Shown: positions 44,692 through 52,642 of the stretch, piece by piece
How the letters are laid out: the number at the start of each line of letters is the position of its first letter
How positions within the stretch are numbered: position 1 is the first letter of the stretch
NCBI GenBank assembly: GCA_020634455.1
Contig: JACKBQ010000001.1
Span: 1,178,001-1,242,000, forward strand
Direction: 5' to 3'
Source: Ardenticatenaceae bacterium
GTDB taxonomy: Bacteria > Chloroflexota > Anaerolineae > Promineifilales > Promineifilaceae
Length of the DNA stretch: 64,000 nucleotides
Notes under the pieces: generated by a model
The model's database searches: none
Seen by the model: the letters and a program-made list of their open reading frames with translations, nothing else
What the model was told of the DNA's origin: nothing
Made by a program: the position numbers and the translations under genes

Positions 44692-46119
44692 TCAGGATTT
44701 AGGCAAAGGCCACCAAACTGTTGCCGTTGTCCCCTGGCCAGGGCCATCACTCTGAAGTTGAATTCTACCGTGATAAAACTCTACAATAGATTTGGCCAAA
44801 GGTAAACCCAGACCGGTACCGCCAGTGGCTCGCGTGTGTGCCTTGTCTGCCCGGTAAAAGCGTTCAAACAGACGCGCTGCATCTTCTGGAGCCAGGCCAA
44901 TGCCGGTGTCAGCAATGTCGCTGCGCAGGTAGCCATCTTCTTGCGACAGCCGCCACGTAACTTGCCCGCCTGTCGGGGTGTATTTGATGGCGTTGCCCAG
45001 CAAATTTTGCAGCACGATGCGCAGGTGGCTTTGGTTGGCCTGAATGTTGGGGAGTTGGTTGGGGGCTGCAAAGGTGAGGCTGATTTGTTTGGCTACGGCC
45101 GTTTGCTCCATCTGCTGGCAAAGTGACCGACCCAAACGCACCGGGTCAATCAGCTCATGCCCTATTTCAGCCCGACCAGAATCGAAGCGGGAAAGCTGAA
45201 TCAGGTCATTGACCAACTGGCCCAACCGCGCCACCTCGTCATCAATTTCAGCGACGTACTGCTGGGCGATCGCTTCGTCCAGTGTCCCGTCACGCAATGC
45301 TTCGCTGCGCAAACGAATGGTGGTGAGCGGTGTACGCAGTTCATGAGAAGCATTGCTGGCAAATGCTTTTTGCTCCAGCAGCATCGCCTCCACCTGCTCG
45401 GCCATGTGGTTGAACGTTTCCGCAAGTTTCCCCAGCTCATCCTGCCGGTCCACCGGCACGCGCTGGGTCAGGTCACCTGCTGCCAGTTTCATCGCCGAGT
45501 TTTGCAAATTTACAAGCGGCCGGGTAAACGAAGCTGCCAGCCAAAGCGCCGCTAACACAGCCAGCCCGGTCAGCCCTAACACACCCGCCGCCAGGGCCAA
45601 ATACCGCTGGCTCACCACGCTAGCGGTGGCGCTGGCCGGGGCCGCTACACGAATCACACTAAACAAATACCCATCTTCCGTGATGGGAACGGCCGTATAA
45701 ATTGTCGGCACATGTTGCGCATTGTCGCGCGTATCAAACACCGTGCGGCTGCCACTGATTACCGCTGCCACCTCTGGATCACGACCAAAATTGGCGTTGC
45801 CCACAGCCGGATCGCTGCTCAACCAGGCAAACCCATCCGGGCCGATGAGCGTAATTTGCAAGTTAAAATCGTTAGCCAGGGAAGTAACGGCCGTTTGCAT
45901 TGAAGCAAAAGAACCTTCCCCCTCAGCAAAATGCTCGATCGGCTCGCGCAAATTACGCGCTACCAGCTCCGCCTGCGTTTGCAAGCTGCGTTCAAAATCC
46001 TCCACGGCTCCAGCCGCAATCTGGTTGCCCGCCAGCAGCGACAAGCCCGCAAAGCCCAGCAAGATCAGGCTGACATACGTCACAATCAGCCGCGTGCGCA
46101 AACGCCAACTTTTAAACAT
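44692..46119 (-). CDS. Two-component sensor histidine kinase
   Basis: 475 residues. An N-terminal transmembrane segment (LIVTYVSLILLGFAGLSLLAG) and a second one near 175-195 (LALAAGVLGLTGLAVLAALWLA) enclose a periplasmic sensor domain of about 140 residues. HAMP follows, then HisKA with the phospho-acceptor in NASHELRTPL (His259), then an HATPase domain with NLLGNAIKYTP, DTGIGLAPEDA and GGTGLGLPLAKS. The ATG at 46119 shares one base with the stop codon of the response regulator, so translation is coupled. The signal is not evident from the sequence. Confidence 0.95.
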   Translation of the reverse strand: MFKSWRLRTRLIVTYVSLILLGFAGLSLLAGNQIAAGAVEDFERSLQTQAELVARNLREPIEHFAEGEGSFASMQTAVTSLANDFNLQITLIGPDGFAWLSSDPAVGNANFGRDPEVAAVISGSRTVFDTRDNAQHVPTIYTAVPITEDGYLFSVIRVAAPASATASVVSQRYLALAAGVLGLTGLAVLAALWLAASFTRPLVNLQNSAMKLAAGDLTQRVPVDRQDELGKLAETFNHMAEQVEAMLLEQKAFASNASHELRTPLTTIRLRSEALRDGTLDEAIAQQYVAEIDDEVARLGQLVNDLIQLSRFDSGRAEIGHELIDPVRLGRSLCQQMEQTAVAKQISLTFAAPNQLPNIQANQSHLRIVLQNLLGNAIKYTPTGGQVTWRLSQEDGYLRSDIADTGIGLAPEDAARLFERFYRADKAHTRATGGTGLGLPLAKSIVEFYHGRIQLQSDGPGQGTTATVWWPLPKS

Positions 46120-46808
46120 CACTCAGTCACCATCCGGTAACCAACGCCACGCACCGTCTGAATGTAGCGCGGCTGGCTTGGGTCCGTCTCGATTTTTTCG
46201 CGCAGCCAGCGAATATGCACGTCCAGCGTGCGCGTATCCCCCAGCCAATCGGTGCCCCAAATTTTGTCGAACAGCTCGGCGCGGGTCACCACATCACCGG
46301 CGTGATTTAGCAGCAGCGTCAGCAGCTCAAACTCTTTGTAGCGCAGTTGCAGCAGCTCATCCCCTCGGTAAACCTGGCGGCTGTCCAGCTCTACGCGAAT
46401 TGGCCCCACCGCCAGCGTGTTGGGCGCAGGGCTGGCTTGCTGATCCAGCTCGACACGGCGCAGCAGCGCCTTGATCCGCGCTTTCAGCTCGCGCATGCTG
46501 AATGGCTTCGTCAGGTAATCATCGGCTCCCAGCTCTAGCCCCAAAATGCGGTCCACCTCATCCCCCAGCGCCGTCAGCATGAGGATGGGCACTACGCTGC
46601 TCTGGCGCAGCTTCTGGCACAGTTCCCAGCCGTCCATCTCCGGCATCATCACATCCAGCACCACCAGGTCTGGTTTTTGGCTTTGGGCGAGGGCAAGACC
46701 AGAACGGCCGTCGTGCGCCACCAACACCTCATAACCAGATGACCCCAACTGCCGCGCCAGCGGTTCGGTAATCATCGGGTCGTCATCAATTAGCAGCAGT
46801 CGGGTCAT
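46119..46808 (-). CDS. OmpR/PhoB-family response regulator
   Basis: 229 residues from ATG 46808, with AAGGAC upstream. The receiver domain has the acidic pocket IDDD (7-10), phospho-acceptor Asp52 in VVLDVMMPEMDG and Lys in YLTKPF. The C-terminal winged helix (about 130-229) ends with VHIRWLREKIETDPSQ and IQTVRGVGYRM, typical of OmpR/PhoB. Its own promoter (TTGATT at 46862-46867, 17-base spacer, CACAAT at 46839-46844) lies just below a five-fold phased direct repeat. That is the arrangement expected for autoregulation by a PhoB-type factor. Confidence 0.95.
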   Translation of the reverse strand: MTRLLLIDDDPMITEPLARQLGSSGYEVLVAHDGRSGLALAQSQKPDLVVLDVMMPEMDGWELCQKLRQSSVVPILMLTALGDEVDRILGLELGADDYLTKPFSMRELKARIKALLRRVELDQQASPAPNTLAVGPIRVELDSRQVYRGDELLQLRYKEFELLTLLLNHAGDVVTRAELFDKIWGTDWLGDTRTLDVHIRWLREKIETDPSQPRYIQTVRGVGYRMVTE

Positions 46809-46880
46809 GGTTTTGTCCTTCAAATAATCTATGAAGAGATTGTGGCACAGGGGAGGAGGCGAATCAAGCAAGAGGGGTAA

Positions 46881-46928
46881 ATTTAAGCTGAATTTAAGAT
46901 CATTTAGGCCAATTTAACCGAATTTGTG
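46881..46928. promoter_or_regulatory. Five phased ATTTAAG direct repeats, probable response-regulator operator
   Basis: ATTTAAG at 46881, ATTTAAG at 46892, ATTTAGG at 46902, ATTTAAC at 46912 and ATTTGTG at 46922 recur every 10-11 bases, one helical turn. OmpR/PhoB regulators bind such head-to-tail repeats. One end is 13 bases upstream of the regulator's own -35 box; the other end is six bases before the -10 box of the divergent haem protein gene. Confidence 0.75.
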
Positions 46929-46934
46929 CTATTG

Positions 46935-46967
46935 TATACTTGACGTTCGTGGCATATTTCACGAACG
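46935..46967 (+). promoter_or_regulatory. -10 box and leader hairpin of the haem-binding protein gene
   Basis: TATACT at 46935-46940 has no good -35 box; the phased repeats stand in its place, as in activator-dependent promoters. Just after it, CGTTCGTG (46944-46951) and CACGAACG (46960-46967) form an eight-base inverted repeat that is either a repressor site or a 5' mRNA hairpin. Confidence 0.6.
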
Positions 46968-46993
46968 CTTCTTCACGATAAGGAGCAAATCAA

Positions 46994-47431
46994 ATGTTTA
47001 AGAAAATTGTTAAATGGGGTGCCATTTTGTTAGTCGGTGGTTTTGTGCTGATTCAGCTGGTGCCATACGGCCGTAATCACACCAACCCGCCCATCCAAAG
47101 TGAACCCAACTGGGACAGCCCCGAAACCCGCGTCCTGGCCGAGCGCGCCTGCTTCGACTGCCACAGCAACGAAACCGAATGGCCCTGGTACAGCAACGTT
47201 GCCCCCATCTCCTGGCTCGTCGAGCACGATACCGAAGAAGGGCGGCAAATTATGAACTTCTCTGAATGGGATCAGAGCGGCAAGCCCCGAGAGCTAGAGG
47301 AAATGTGGGAAGTTTTGCAGCGCGGCACAATGCCCCCAGCTGTTTTCTTGCCCATGCACCCCGAAGCTAAACTCACCCCGTCCGAGGTAGACGCGCTGAT
47401 TGCCGGGTTTAAAGCCACCGTCCGCAATTAA
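46994..47431 (+). CDS. Haem-binding domain (PF14376-like) c-type cytochrome-like protein
   Basis: 145 residues, with AAGGAG ten bases upstream of the ATG. An uncleaved signal anchor (about 7-24) places the rest outside the membrane. The single haem motif CFDCHS (Cys53, Cys56, His57) is followed by the conserved ETEWPWYSNVAPISWLVEHD, and MPP (Met after TMPPAVF) is a likely sixth ligand. This is the small Haem_bd family, of uncertain role, probably electron transfer in the envelope. It diverges from the two-component system across the phased repeats and is probably under its control. Confidence 0.88.
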   Translation: MFKKIVKWGAILLVGGFVLIQLVPYGRNHTNPPIQSEPNWDSPETRVLAERACFDCHSNETEWPWYSNVAPISWLVEHDTEEGRQIMNFSEWDQSGKPRELEEMWEVLQRGTMPPAVFLPMHPEAKLTPSEVDALIAGFKATVRN

Positions 47432-47472
47432 CGTTTCTGGCACTTGTCATTCTGGTTAGAGCGAAGCGCAAT

Positions 47473-47505
47473 GAAGCATCCCAGCCAACTTGGTCGGGAT
47501 GCTTC
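47473..47505 (+). terminator. Hairpin after the haem-binding protein gene
   Basis: GAAGCATCCC (47473-47482) and GGGATGCTTC (47496-47505) form a ten-base stem with a 13-base loop, 40 bases after the stop. It lacks a T-run and resembles a dispersed repeat used as an mRNA end. Confidence 0.6.
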
Positions 47506-47549
47506 GCTCCGCTTAGCATAACAAGCGTTAAAAGGTTTGTTTAACAAAA

Positions 47550-47643
47550 TTAGGACTTACGCAGATTGGGCCAATTTTCGTCGAGCATCGTTCACAGGCT
47601 CTACAAATTGGTCCAATCTTTTTGCTAATTGCGCAGGTCCTAA
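47550..47643. repeat. Palindromic element with TTAGGAC ends (MITE-like)
   Basis: TTAGGACTTACGCAGATTGG on the left matches, in reverse complement with small gaps, CCAATC...GCGCAGGTCCTAA on the right. An inner pair AAATTGG/CCAATTT is also present. The remaining part of the 329-base gap (47432-47760) is AT-rich leader DNA with no clear promoter. Confidence 0.75.
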
Positions 47644-47760
47644 AAACAACAAACAAATCACCAACAAAAGTTTTTCAATCATTTTGTGACAAATGTTACT
47701 TCTGCTCAGGTGCTGCATCTAATAAAATGAAATCTGCACAACTGGAATTGGAGTAACATT

Positions 47761-48372
47761 ATGTCAAACACACACCGCAGTATCAGCCACAATCGCCGCA
47801 CCGCACAACACCAAAAGAAGGTGCAACAGAGCAATCGGTTGCTGGTTGCTGCATTAGTGCTCATTTTGGGTGGACTGTCCGTCATTATTTGGATGAGTAT
47901 GCAAACGGCCGTTCCCACCGAAACCACCAACACCTACGGCGCACCCGCCCTGGCCCAACAAGGCGGCACCGTTACCGACTTCACCATTGGCTCGCTCGAC
48001 AACGGGCAAATTTCCCTGGCCGATTACGAAGGCGAGGTGATCATCATGAACTTCTGGGCCACCTGGTGCCCCCCTTGCCGCGCCGAAATGCCGGGGCTGA
48101 ATCGCTTTTATGAGACCTACAAGGATGAGGGTCTAGTAGTTTTGGCTGTCAATGAGGAAGAGAGTGCGGAACAAGTACGGCCGTTCATCGAGGCCAATGC
48201 GTTCACCTTCCCCGTTTTGCTAGATACCGAAGGCGGCGTGGCCCAACAGTACAGCACCCGCAGCTTCCCCACCACCTTCATCATTGATCGCCAGGGCGTC
48301 ATCCAGCACGTCCAAACTGGCGAAATCACCGAAGCCGAACTGGAAAAGATCGTCCTGCCCCTGCTGCAATAA
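47761..48372 (+). CDS. TlpA/ResA-like membrane-anchored thioredoxin
   Basis: 203 residues; GGAG stands nine bases before the ATG. A basic N-terminus and one transmembrane segment (about 27-46) anchor it facing outward. The thioredoxin domain has the active site WCPPC (Cys103, Cys106), the FWATWCPPCRAEMP signature of ResA/TlpA, and the cis-Pro loop FPTTFIID. These proteins reduce disulfides in the envelope, often for cytochrome c maturation, which would suit the neighbouring haem-binding protein. The link is inferred from position only. Confidence 0.92.
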   Translation: MSNTHRSISHNRRTAQHQKKVQQSNRLLVAALVLILGGLSVIIWMSMQTAVPTETTNTYGAPALAQQGGTVTDFTIGSLDNGQISLADYEGEVIIMNFWATWCPPCRAEMPGLNRFYETYKDEGLVVLAVNEEESAEQVRPFIEANAFTFPVLLDTEGGVAQQYSTRSFPTTFIIDRQGVIQHVQTGEITEAELEKIVLPLLQ

Positions 48373-48539
48373 TCAAAAGCAAATTCGTGTCTTGTTTTGG
48401 GGCACTGGTTTACACAGATAAACACTGGTTTTTCTTTATCAGTATGAATCCGTGTTAATCCGTGTCCCATTTTTTGTTAATCCTCCCTCTCTACGGTAAA
48501 ACTTGGCTGCATTAAAACACCACTCTTTTGGAGGCTCCC

Positions 48540-49295
48540 ATGCAGCTAGACGGCAAAATTGCTTTAGTCACCGGCGGCGGCTCTGGCATTGGCCGCGAAA
48601 CGGCCGTTCTCTTCGCCAACCACGGTGCAAAAGTTGCGGTTGCCGACCTGAACCCGGTCGGCGGGCAAGAAACAGTGCAGATGATCCGCTACGCAGGCGG
48701 TACGGCCGTTTTTAGCCAAACCGATGTTTCCCAGGCGGCCCAGGTTGAAAATATGGTCAACGGGGTGGTGGCAGAATACGGCCGTCTCGACATTGCCTTC
48801 AACAACGCGGGCATAGACGGCATCCCCGTGCGCACCGCCGACAGCAGCGAAGACGAGTACGACCGCATCATGGCCGTTAACGCCAAGGGCGTCTGGCTCT
48901 GCCTCAAGTACGAAATTCAGCAAATGCTCCTGCAAAAAAGTGGCACGATAATCAACACAGCTTCCGTGGCAGGTTTGATTGGCGCACACAGCATGTCGGC
49001 CTACGCCGCCAGCAAGCACGCGGTCGTGGGCCTCACCAAAACCGCGGCTGTGGAATATGCTGGCAAAGGCATCCGCGTCAACGCCGTCTGCCCGGCGATC
49101 ATTCGCACGGCGATGGTGGAACGCGCTTTTGCCCACCTGCCTCAGCTGGAACAGGGCGCGATCCAAAACAACCCCAGCCACCGCATCGGCGACCCGCGCG
49201 AAGTGGCCGAAGCCGTCCTCTGGCTCGCCTCAGATGCCTCTTCATTCACCACCGGAGCCACGTTAACAGTAGATGGTGGGCTGACGGCCCAGTAA
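48540..49295 (+). CDS. Short-chain dehydrogenase/reductase
   Basis: 251 residues from ATG 48540, with TTGGAGG nine bases upstream. The classical SDR plan is complete: cofactor motif TGGGSGIG (11-18), NNAG in the fourth strand, the catalytic Ser in NTASVAG, and Tyr155 with Lys159 in YAASK. Asp in VAVADLN after the second strand favours NAD(H) over NADP(H). VDGG near the C-terminus is usual for the FabG-like subgroup. The substrate cannot be deduced. It precedes the cox maturation genes by 73 bases of repeat DNA, and a shared transcript is possible. Confidence 0.92.
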   Translation: MQLDGKIALVTGGGSGIGRETAVLFANHGAKVAVADLNPVGGQETVQMIRYAGGTAVFSQTDVSQAAQVENMVNGVVAEYGRLDIAFNNAGIDGIPVRTADSSEDEYDRIMAVNAKGVWLCLKYEIQQMLLQKSGTIINTASVAGLIGAHSMSAYAASKHAVVGLTKTAAVEYAGKGIRVNAVCPAIIRTAMVERAFAHLPQLEQGAIQNNPSHRIGDPREVAEAVLWLASDASSFTTGATLTVDGGLTAQ

Positions 49296-49357
49296 CCGGT
49301 AATCGGTGAACGGTAAACCGAATACCGATAACGGATTACGGATTACAGATTACAAGC
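49294..49357. repeat. GTAATCGGTGAACGG family repeat upstream of coxD
   Basis: GGTAATCGGTGAACGGTAAACC is followed by degenerate CCGATAACGGATTACGGATTAC copies. It spans the gap between the SDR and the MoxR-type ATPase. Confidence 0.8.
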
Positions 49358-49368
49358 AAGGACAACCC

Positions 49369-50256
49369 ATGCGGATTGAATCGATCGACCAATTACAAGA
49401 GGCACTGCACAGACGGCACTACATCGCTGATCGCGGGTTGGCAACGGCCGTTTACCTCACACTCAAACTGCAAAGACCCCTCTTCCTCGAAGGCGAACCC
49501 GGCGTGGGCAAGACCGAAATCGCCAAGGTGATCGCCGAACTGCTGGGCACCGATCTGATCCGCCTGCAATGCTACGAGGGGCTGGACGTAAATCAGGCGG
49601 TGTACGAATGGAACTACGCCCGGCAAATGCTGCATATTCGCCTGCTGGAATCACGCGGCGAGCAGGCCAGTGAGGTGGAACTATTTGGCAAGGAATTTTT
49701 GCTGGAACGGCCGTTGCTCCAGGCCATCCAGCACAGCAACCCCCAACCGCCTGTCCTGCTCATCGACGAAATTGACCGCAGCGACGAAGAGTTTGAAGCA
49801 TTCCTGCTGGAAATCCTGTCCGACTTCCAGATCACCATCCCGGAGATTGGCACCATCAAAGCCACCCAGCCGCCCGTCGTCGTGCTCACCTCCAACCGCA
49901 CCCGTGAAGTCCACAACGCCCTCAAGCGCCGCTGCCTCTACACCTGGATCGATTACCCCAGCTTTGCCAAAGAGCTTGACATTGTCCGGGCCAAACTGCC
50001 CCATGCCGCCGAACAGCTTGCCAGGCAGGTGACATTTTTCATCCAGGAGCTGCGTCAGCAAGACCTCTATAAAATCCCCGGCGTGGCCGAAACGCTGGAC
50101 TGGACCGCCGCGCTGGTGGCCCTGGATGCCCAGGCGCTCAGCGTGGAAATTGTAGAAAACACCCTCGGCGTCATCCTCAAATACCAGGACGACATCGAAA
50201 AAGTGAGCGGCGAAACGACCCGGCAGATTATTGAGCGGGCGCGTGTAAATACGTAA
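49369..50256 (+). CDS. coxD: MoxR-type AAA+ ATPase (CoxD-like)
   Basis: 295 residues from ATG 49369 (AAGGAC upstream); the frame is open further up only through repeat DNA. Walker A GEPGVGKT (42-49), Walker B in LLIDEIDR, sensor 1 in VVVLTSNRTREV and an arginine-finger region in ALKRRCLYTWIDYP mark a MoxR ATPase. It is followed by a VWA protein and an XdhC/CoxF protein, the order of coxD, coxE and coxF in carboxidotrophs. CoxD there helps insert the Cu/S part of the Mo-Cu cofactor of CO dehydrogenase. The structural genes coxM, coxS and coxL are not in this window. Confidence 0.88.
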   Translation: MRIESIDQLQEALHRRHYIADRGLATAVYLTLKLQRPLFLEGEPGVGKTEIAKVIAELLGTDLIRLQCYEGLDVNQAVYEWNYARQMLHIRLLESRGEQASEVELFGKEFLLERPLLQAIQHSNPQPPVLLIDEIDRSDEEFEAFLLEILSDFQITIPEIGTIKATQPPVVVLTSNRTREVHNALKRRCLYTWIDYPSFAKELDIVRAKLPHAAEQLARQVTFFIQELRQQDLYKIPGVAETLDWTAALVALDAQALSVEIVENTLGVILKYQDDIEKVSGETTRQIIERARVNT

Positions 50257-50265
50257 GATTTGTTT

Positions 50266-50323
50266 GTCATTCCCGCCCAGGCGGGAATCCATGATTCTGG
50301 ACTCCCGCCTGCGCGGGAGTGAC
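50266..50323. repeat. REP element TCATTCCCGCC between coxD and coxE
   Basis: GTCATTCCCGCCCAGGCGGG and the facing CCCGCCTGCGCGGGAGTGAC make a double hairpin. This is a very widespread bacterial repeat type. It lies inside a presumed operon, so it may change the relative mRNA level of the two genes. Confidence 0.9.
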
Positions 50324-50338
50324 AAGTCAATAGGTTAA

Positions 50339-51559
50339 ATGACCAACAACCACCTCCTCCACAACCTCATCTTATTCGGCCGTTTGCTGCGGGCTTTGGG
50401 TATGGACGTCAATCCGAGCCGGATGATTGACCTGGTGCAGGCGCTGGAACACGTAAACCTGGCCCACAAGCCCGACTTTTACTACACCGCCCGCTGCCTG
50501 CTGGTGCATAACCGGGACGATTTGCCGCTTTTTGACCAGGCGTTTGCCCTGTTCTGGCGCGCCCCGCGTGAGAAAATATTGTGGGAAGAATTGTTCGCTT
50601 TCAGCTCAGAACCATCCGAACCCCAGCCCATCATTGCCCCGCCGCCGCTGCAAGAGCGTGAGCCTATCGCGAACGACGAAGCAGAAGTGGACGAGGAAGT
50701 GCAGCAGGTCATCGAAGTGACGCAAACGTACAGCATCCGCGAACGGCTGCGCCACAAAGATTTTGGCGACCTGACACAGGAAGAACTGCGCACCGTGAGG
50801 CAGTTCATGGCCCAAATGGTGTGGGAATTGGGGCTGCGCCGCACCCGGCGACAGCGTCCCGGGCGAGGGCGGCGGCTGGATGTTCGGCGCAGCCTGCGGC
50901 GTAACCTGCGCTACGGCGGCGAGCTGATTGAGTGGCCCAGCCGCCAGTCAAAATTTAAGCCGCGCCCGCTCATCGTCATGGCCGACATCAGCGGTTCGAT
51001 GGAGCGGTACGCCCGGCTGCTGCTGCATTTCATTTACAGTTTGGCGAAGGGGCTGGAGCAAGAGGTGGAGGCGTTTGTGTTTAGCACGCACCTGACGTGC
51101 ATCACACGGCCGTTGCGCGGCAAAGCGATCGATCGTGCCCTGGCAGACGTGTCCCGCGAGGTGACGGATTGGTCCGGCGGTACGCGCATTGGCGACTCGC
51201 TGAAAACGTTTAATTTTGAGTGGGGGCAGCGCGTGCTGGGGCGCGGCGCGGTGGTTCTGCTCATCAGCGATGGCTGGGACCGGGGCGATCCGCTGCTGCT
51301 GAAGCAGGAAATCGGCCGTTTGCAGCGCAGCTGTCACCGGCTCATCTGGCTCAATCCGCTGCTGGGTTCGGCTGCCTACGAGCCGCTGACGCGGGGGATG
51401 CAGGCCGCGCTGCCCCACATTGACGACTTTTTGCCCGTACACAATCTGGCCAGTCTGGAGGATTTGGCGGTGCATTTGCAGAACTTGACGGTGACGAAAC
51501 GGCCGTCTCGCCACCAACCACACAAGCTAAGCGGGGCTGCCTTCAGCAAAAATCGGTAA
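50339..51559 (+). CDS. coxE: VWA-domain protein (CoxE-like)
   Basis: 406 residues. The N-terminal half (about 1-200) is helical with an acidic stretch and an Arg-rich stretch (RRTRRQRPGRGRRLDVRRSL). The C-terminal half is a von Willebrand A domain with the MIDAS motif DISGSM (from Asp216), the Thr in GGTRIGDSL and the Asp in LISDGWDRGD. This is the COG3552/CoxE family, which works with the CoxD ATPase as a metal-cofactor chaperone pair. It begins 82 bases after coxD across a REP element and is followed 42 bases later by the XdhC-family gene. Confidence 0.9.
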   Translation: MTNNHLLHNLILFGRLLRALGMDVNPSRMIDLVQALEHVNLAHKPDFYYTARCLLVHNRDDLPLFDQAFALFWRAPREKILWEELFAFSSEPSEPQPIIAPPPLQEREPIANDEAEVDEEVQQVIEVTQTYSIRERLRHKDFGDLTQEELRTVRQFMAQMVWELGLRRTRRQRPGRGRRLDVRRSLRRNLRYGGELIEWPSRQSKFKPRPLIVMADISGSMERYARLLLHFIYSLAKGLEQEVEAFVFSTHLTCITRPLRGKAIDRALADVSREVTDWSGGTRIGDSLKTFNFEWGQRVLGRGAVVLLISDGWDRGDPLLLKQEIGRLQRSCHRLIWLNPLLGSAAYEPLTRGMQAALPHIDDFLPVHNLASLEDLAVHLQNLTVTKRPSRHQPHKLSGAAFSKNR

Positions 51560-51601
51560 ATCGAATACCTGGGGCTTTAGCTCCAGGAACCGGAGTCAAA
51601 A

Positions 51602-52621
51602 ATGAAAGAGGTAATTGACGACATCAATCGTTGGCAAGCAGAAAACCAGGCAATCGCCCTGGCGACCGTGGTGCAAACCTGGGGTTCCGCGCCGCGCAAG
51701 GTGGGGGCCAAGATGGCGCTCACGCCCGATGGCGCAATCAGCGGCTCCGTCAGTGGCGGCTGTGTGGAGGGAGCGGTATTCGAGGAAGGAACGGCCGTTC
51801 TCACCGCAAATCGCCCCAAACTCCTACACTTTGGCGTGGCGGACGAAACCGCCTGGGACGTGGGGCTGGCCTGTGGGGGCACGATTGAAGTTTTTGTGGA
51901 GCCGTTGGATACGGCCGTCTACCAATTCATGCGTACGCTCATCCAAAACGACCTCACGGGTGCAGCCATCACCGTCATTCGTGGGGCGGAATCGCTGCTG
52001 GGGCGCAAGCTGGCCGTTAGCCGCGCCGGAGAGCAGCTTGGCACACTAGGCGATGCTGCACTAGACGCTCAGGCGATTGCCGCTGAAGCCAGAGTGCTAC
52101 ATCCTCAACGAGTGCAGCTAACAGACGAGGTGGAGGTGTTCATAGACACCGTACGCCCCGCGCCCACGCTGATCATGGTCGGCGGCGTGCACATTGCCAT
52201 TGCCCTCACCAGCTACGCCAAGACGTTGGGCTACCGCACCCTGCTCATAGATCCGCGCCGTGCCTTTGGCAGCGACGAACGGTTCCCGCACGTGGATCAG
52301 CTCATCCAGGCGTGGCCGGACAAAGCGTTTGCTAAGGTAAAAATTACGGGGGAAACGGCCGTTACCCTGCTCACCCACGACCCCAAGATTGACGACCCTG
52401 CGCTGAAAATTATTTTGAAAGAACGGCCGTTTTACATTGGTGCGCTCGGCAGCAGCAAAACCCACGCCAAGCGCGTAGCGCGGCTGCGCGACTACGGTTT
52501 TAGCGATGCAGAGATTGGCCGCATTCACGGCCCTATCGGCCTGAACATCGGCGCACAAACCCCAGAGGAAATTGCCCTGGCTATCATGGCCGAAATTGTG
52601 CAAGCCCGGAGCCAAAACTAA
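51602..52621 (+). CDS. coxF: XdhC/CoxI-family molybdenum cofactor maturation protein (CoxF-like)
   Basis: 339 residues, with CGGAG upstream of the ATG. The N-terminal XdhC domain has VVQTWGSAPRKVGAKMAL and SGSVSGGCVEGAVFEE, and the middle contains LACGGTIEVFVEP. The C-terminal Rossmann domain (LIMVGGVHIAIALTSYA, then LLIDPRRAF, then FYIGALGSSKTHAKR) is complete. XdhC proteins bind, sulfurate and deliver molybdenum cofactor to xanthine- and CO-dehydrogenase-type enzymes. The usual GAGHVG is GGVHIA here. A short palindrome (CCTGGGGCTTTAGCTCCAGG, 51568-51587) separates it from coxE. Confidence 0.92.
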   Translation: MKEVIDDINRWQAENQAIALATVVQTWGSAPRKVGAKMALTPDGAISGSVSGGCVEGAVFEEGTAVLTANRPKLLHFGVADETAWDVGLACGGTIEVFVEPLDTAVYQFMRTLIQNDLTGAAITVIRGAESLLGRKLAVSRAGEQLGTLGDAALDAQAIAAEARVLHPQRVQLTDEVEVFIDTVRPAPTLIMVGGVHIAIALTSYAKTLGYRTLLIDPRRAFGSDERFPHVDQLIQAWPDKAFAKVKITGETAVTLLTHDPKIDDPALKIILKERPFYIGALGSSKTHAKRVARLRDYGFSDAEIGRIHGPIGLNIGAQTPEEIALAIMAEIVQARSQN

Positions 52622-52642
52622 CCTTCATCAAAAAGTGAGACT

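Noticed and set aside
44607..44750. A 48-residue N-terminal extension of the patatin
   Set aside because: It crosses the kinase stop and the CCTCCGGGAGG REP hairpin; ATG 44606 has GGAGG six bases upstream.
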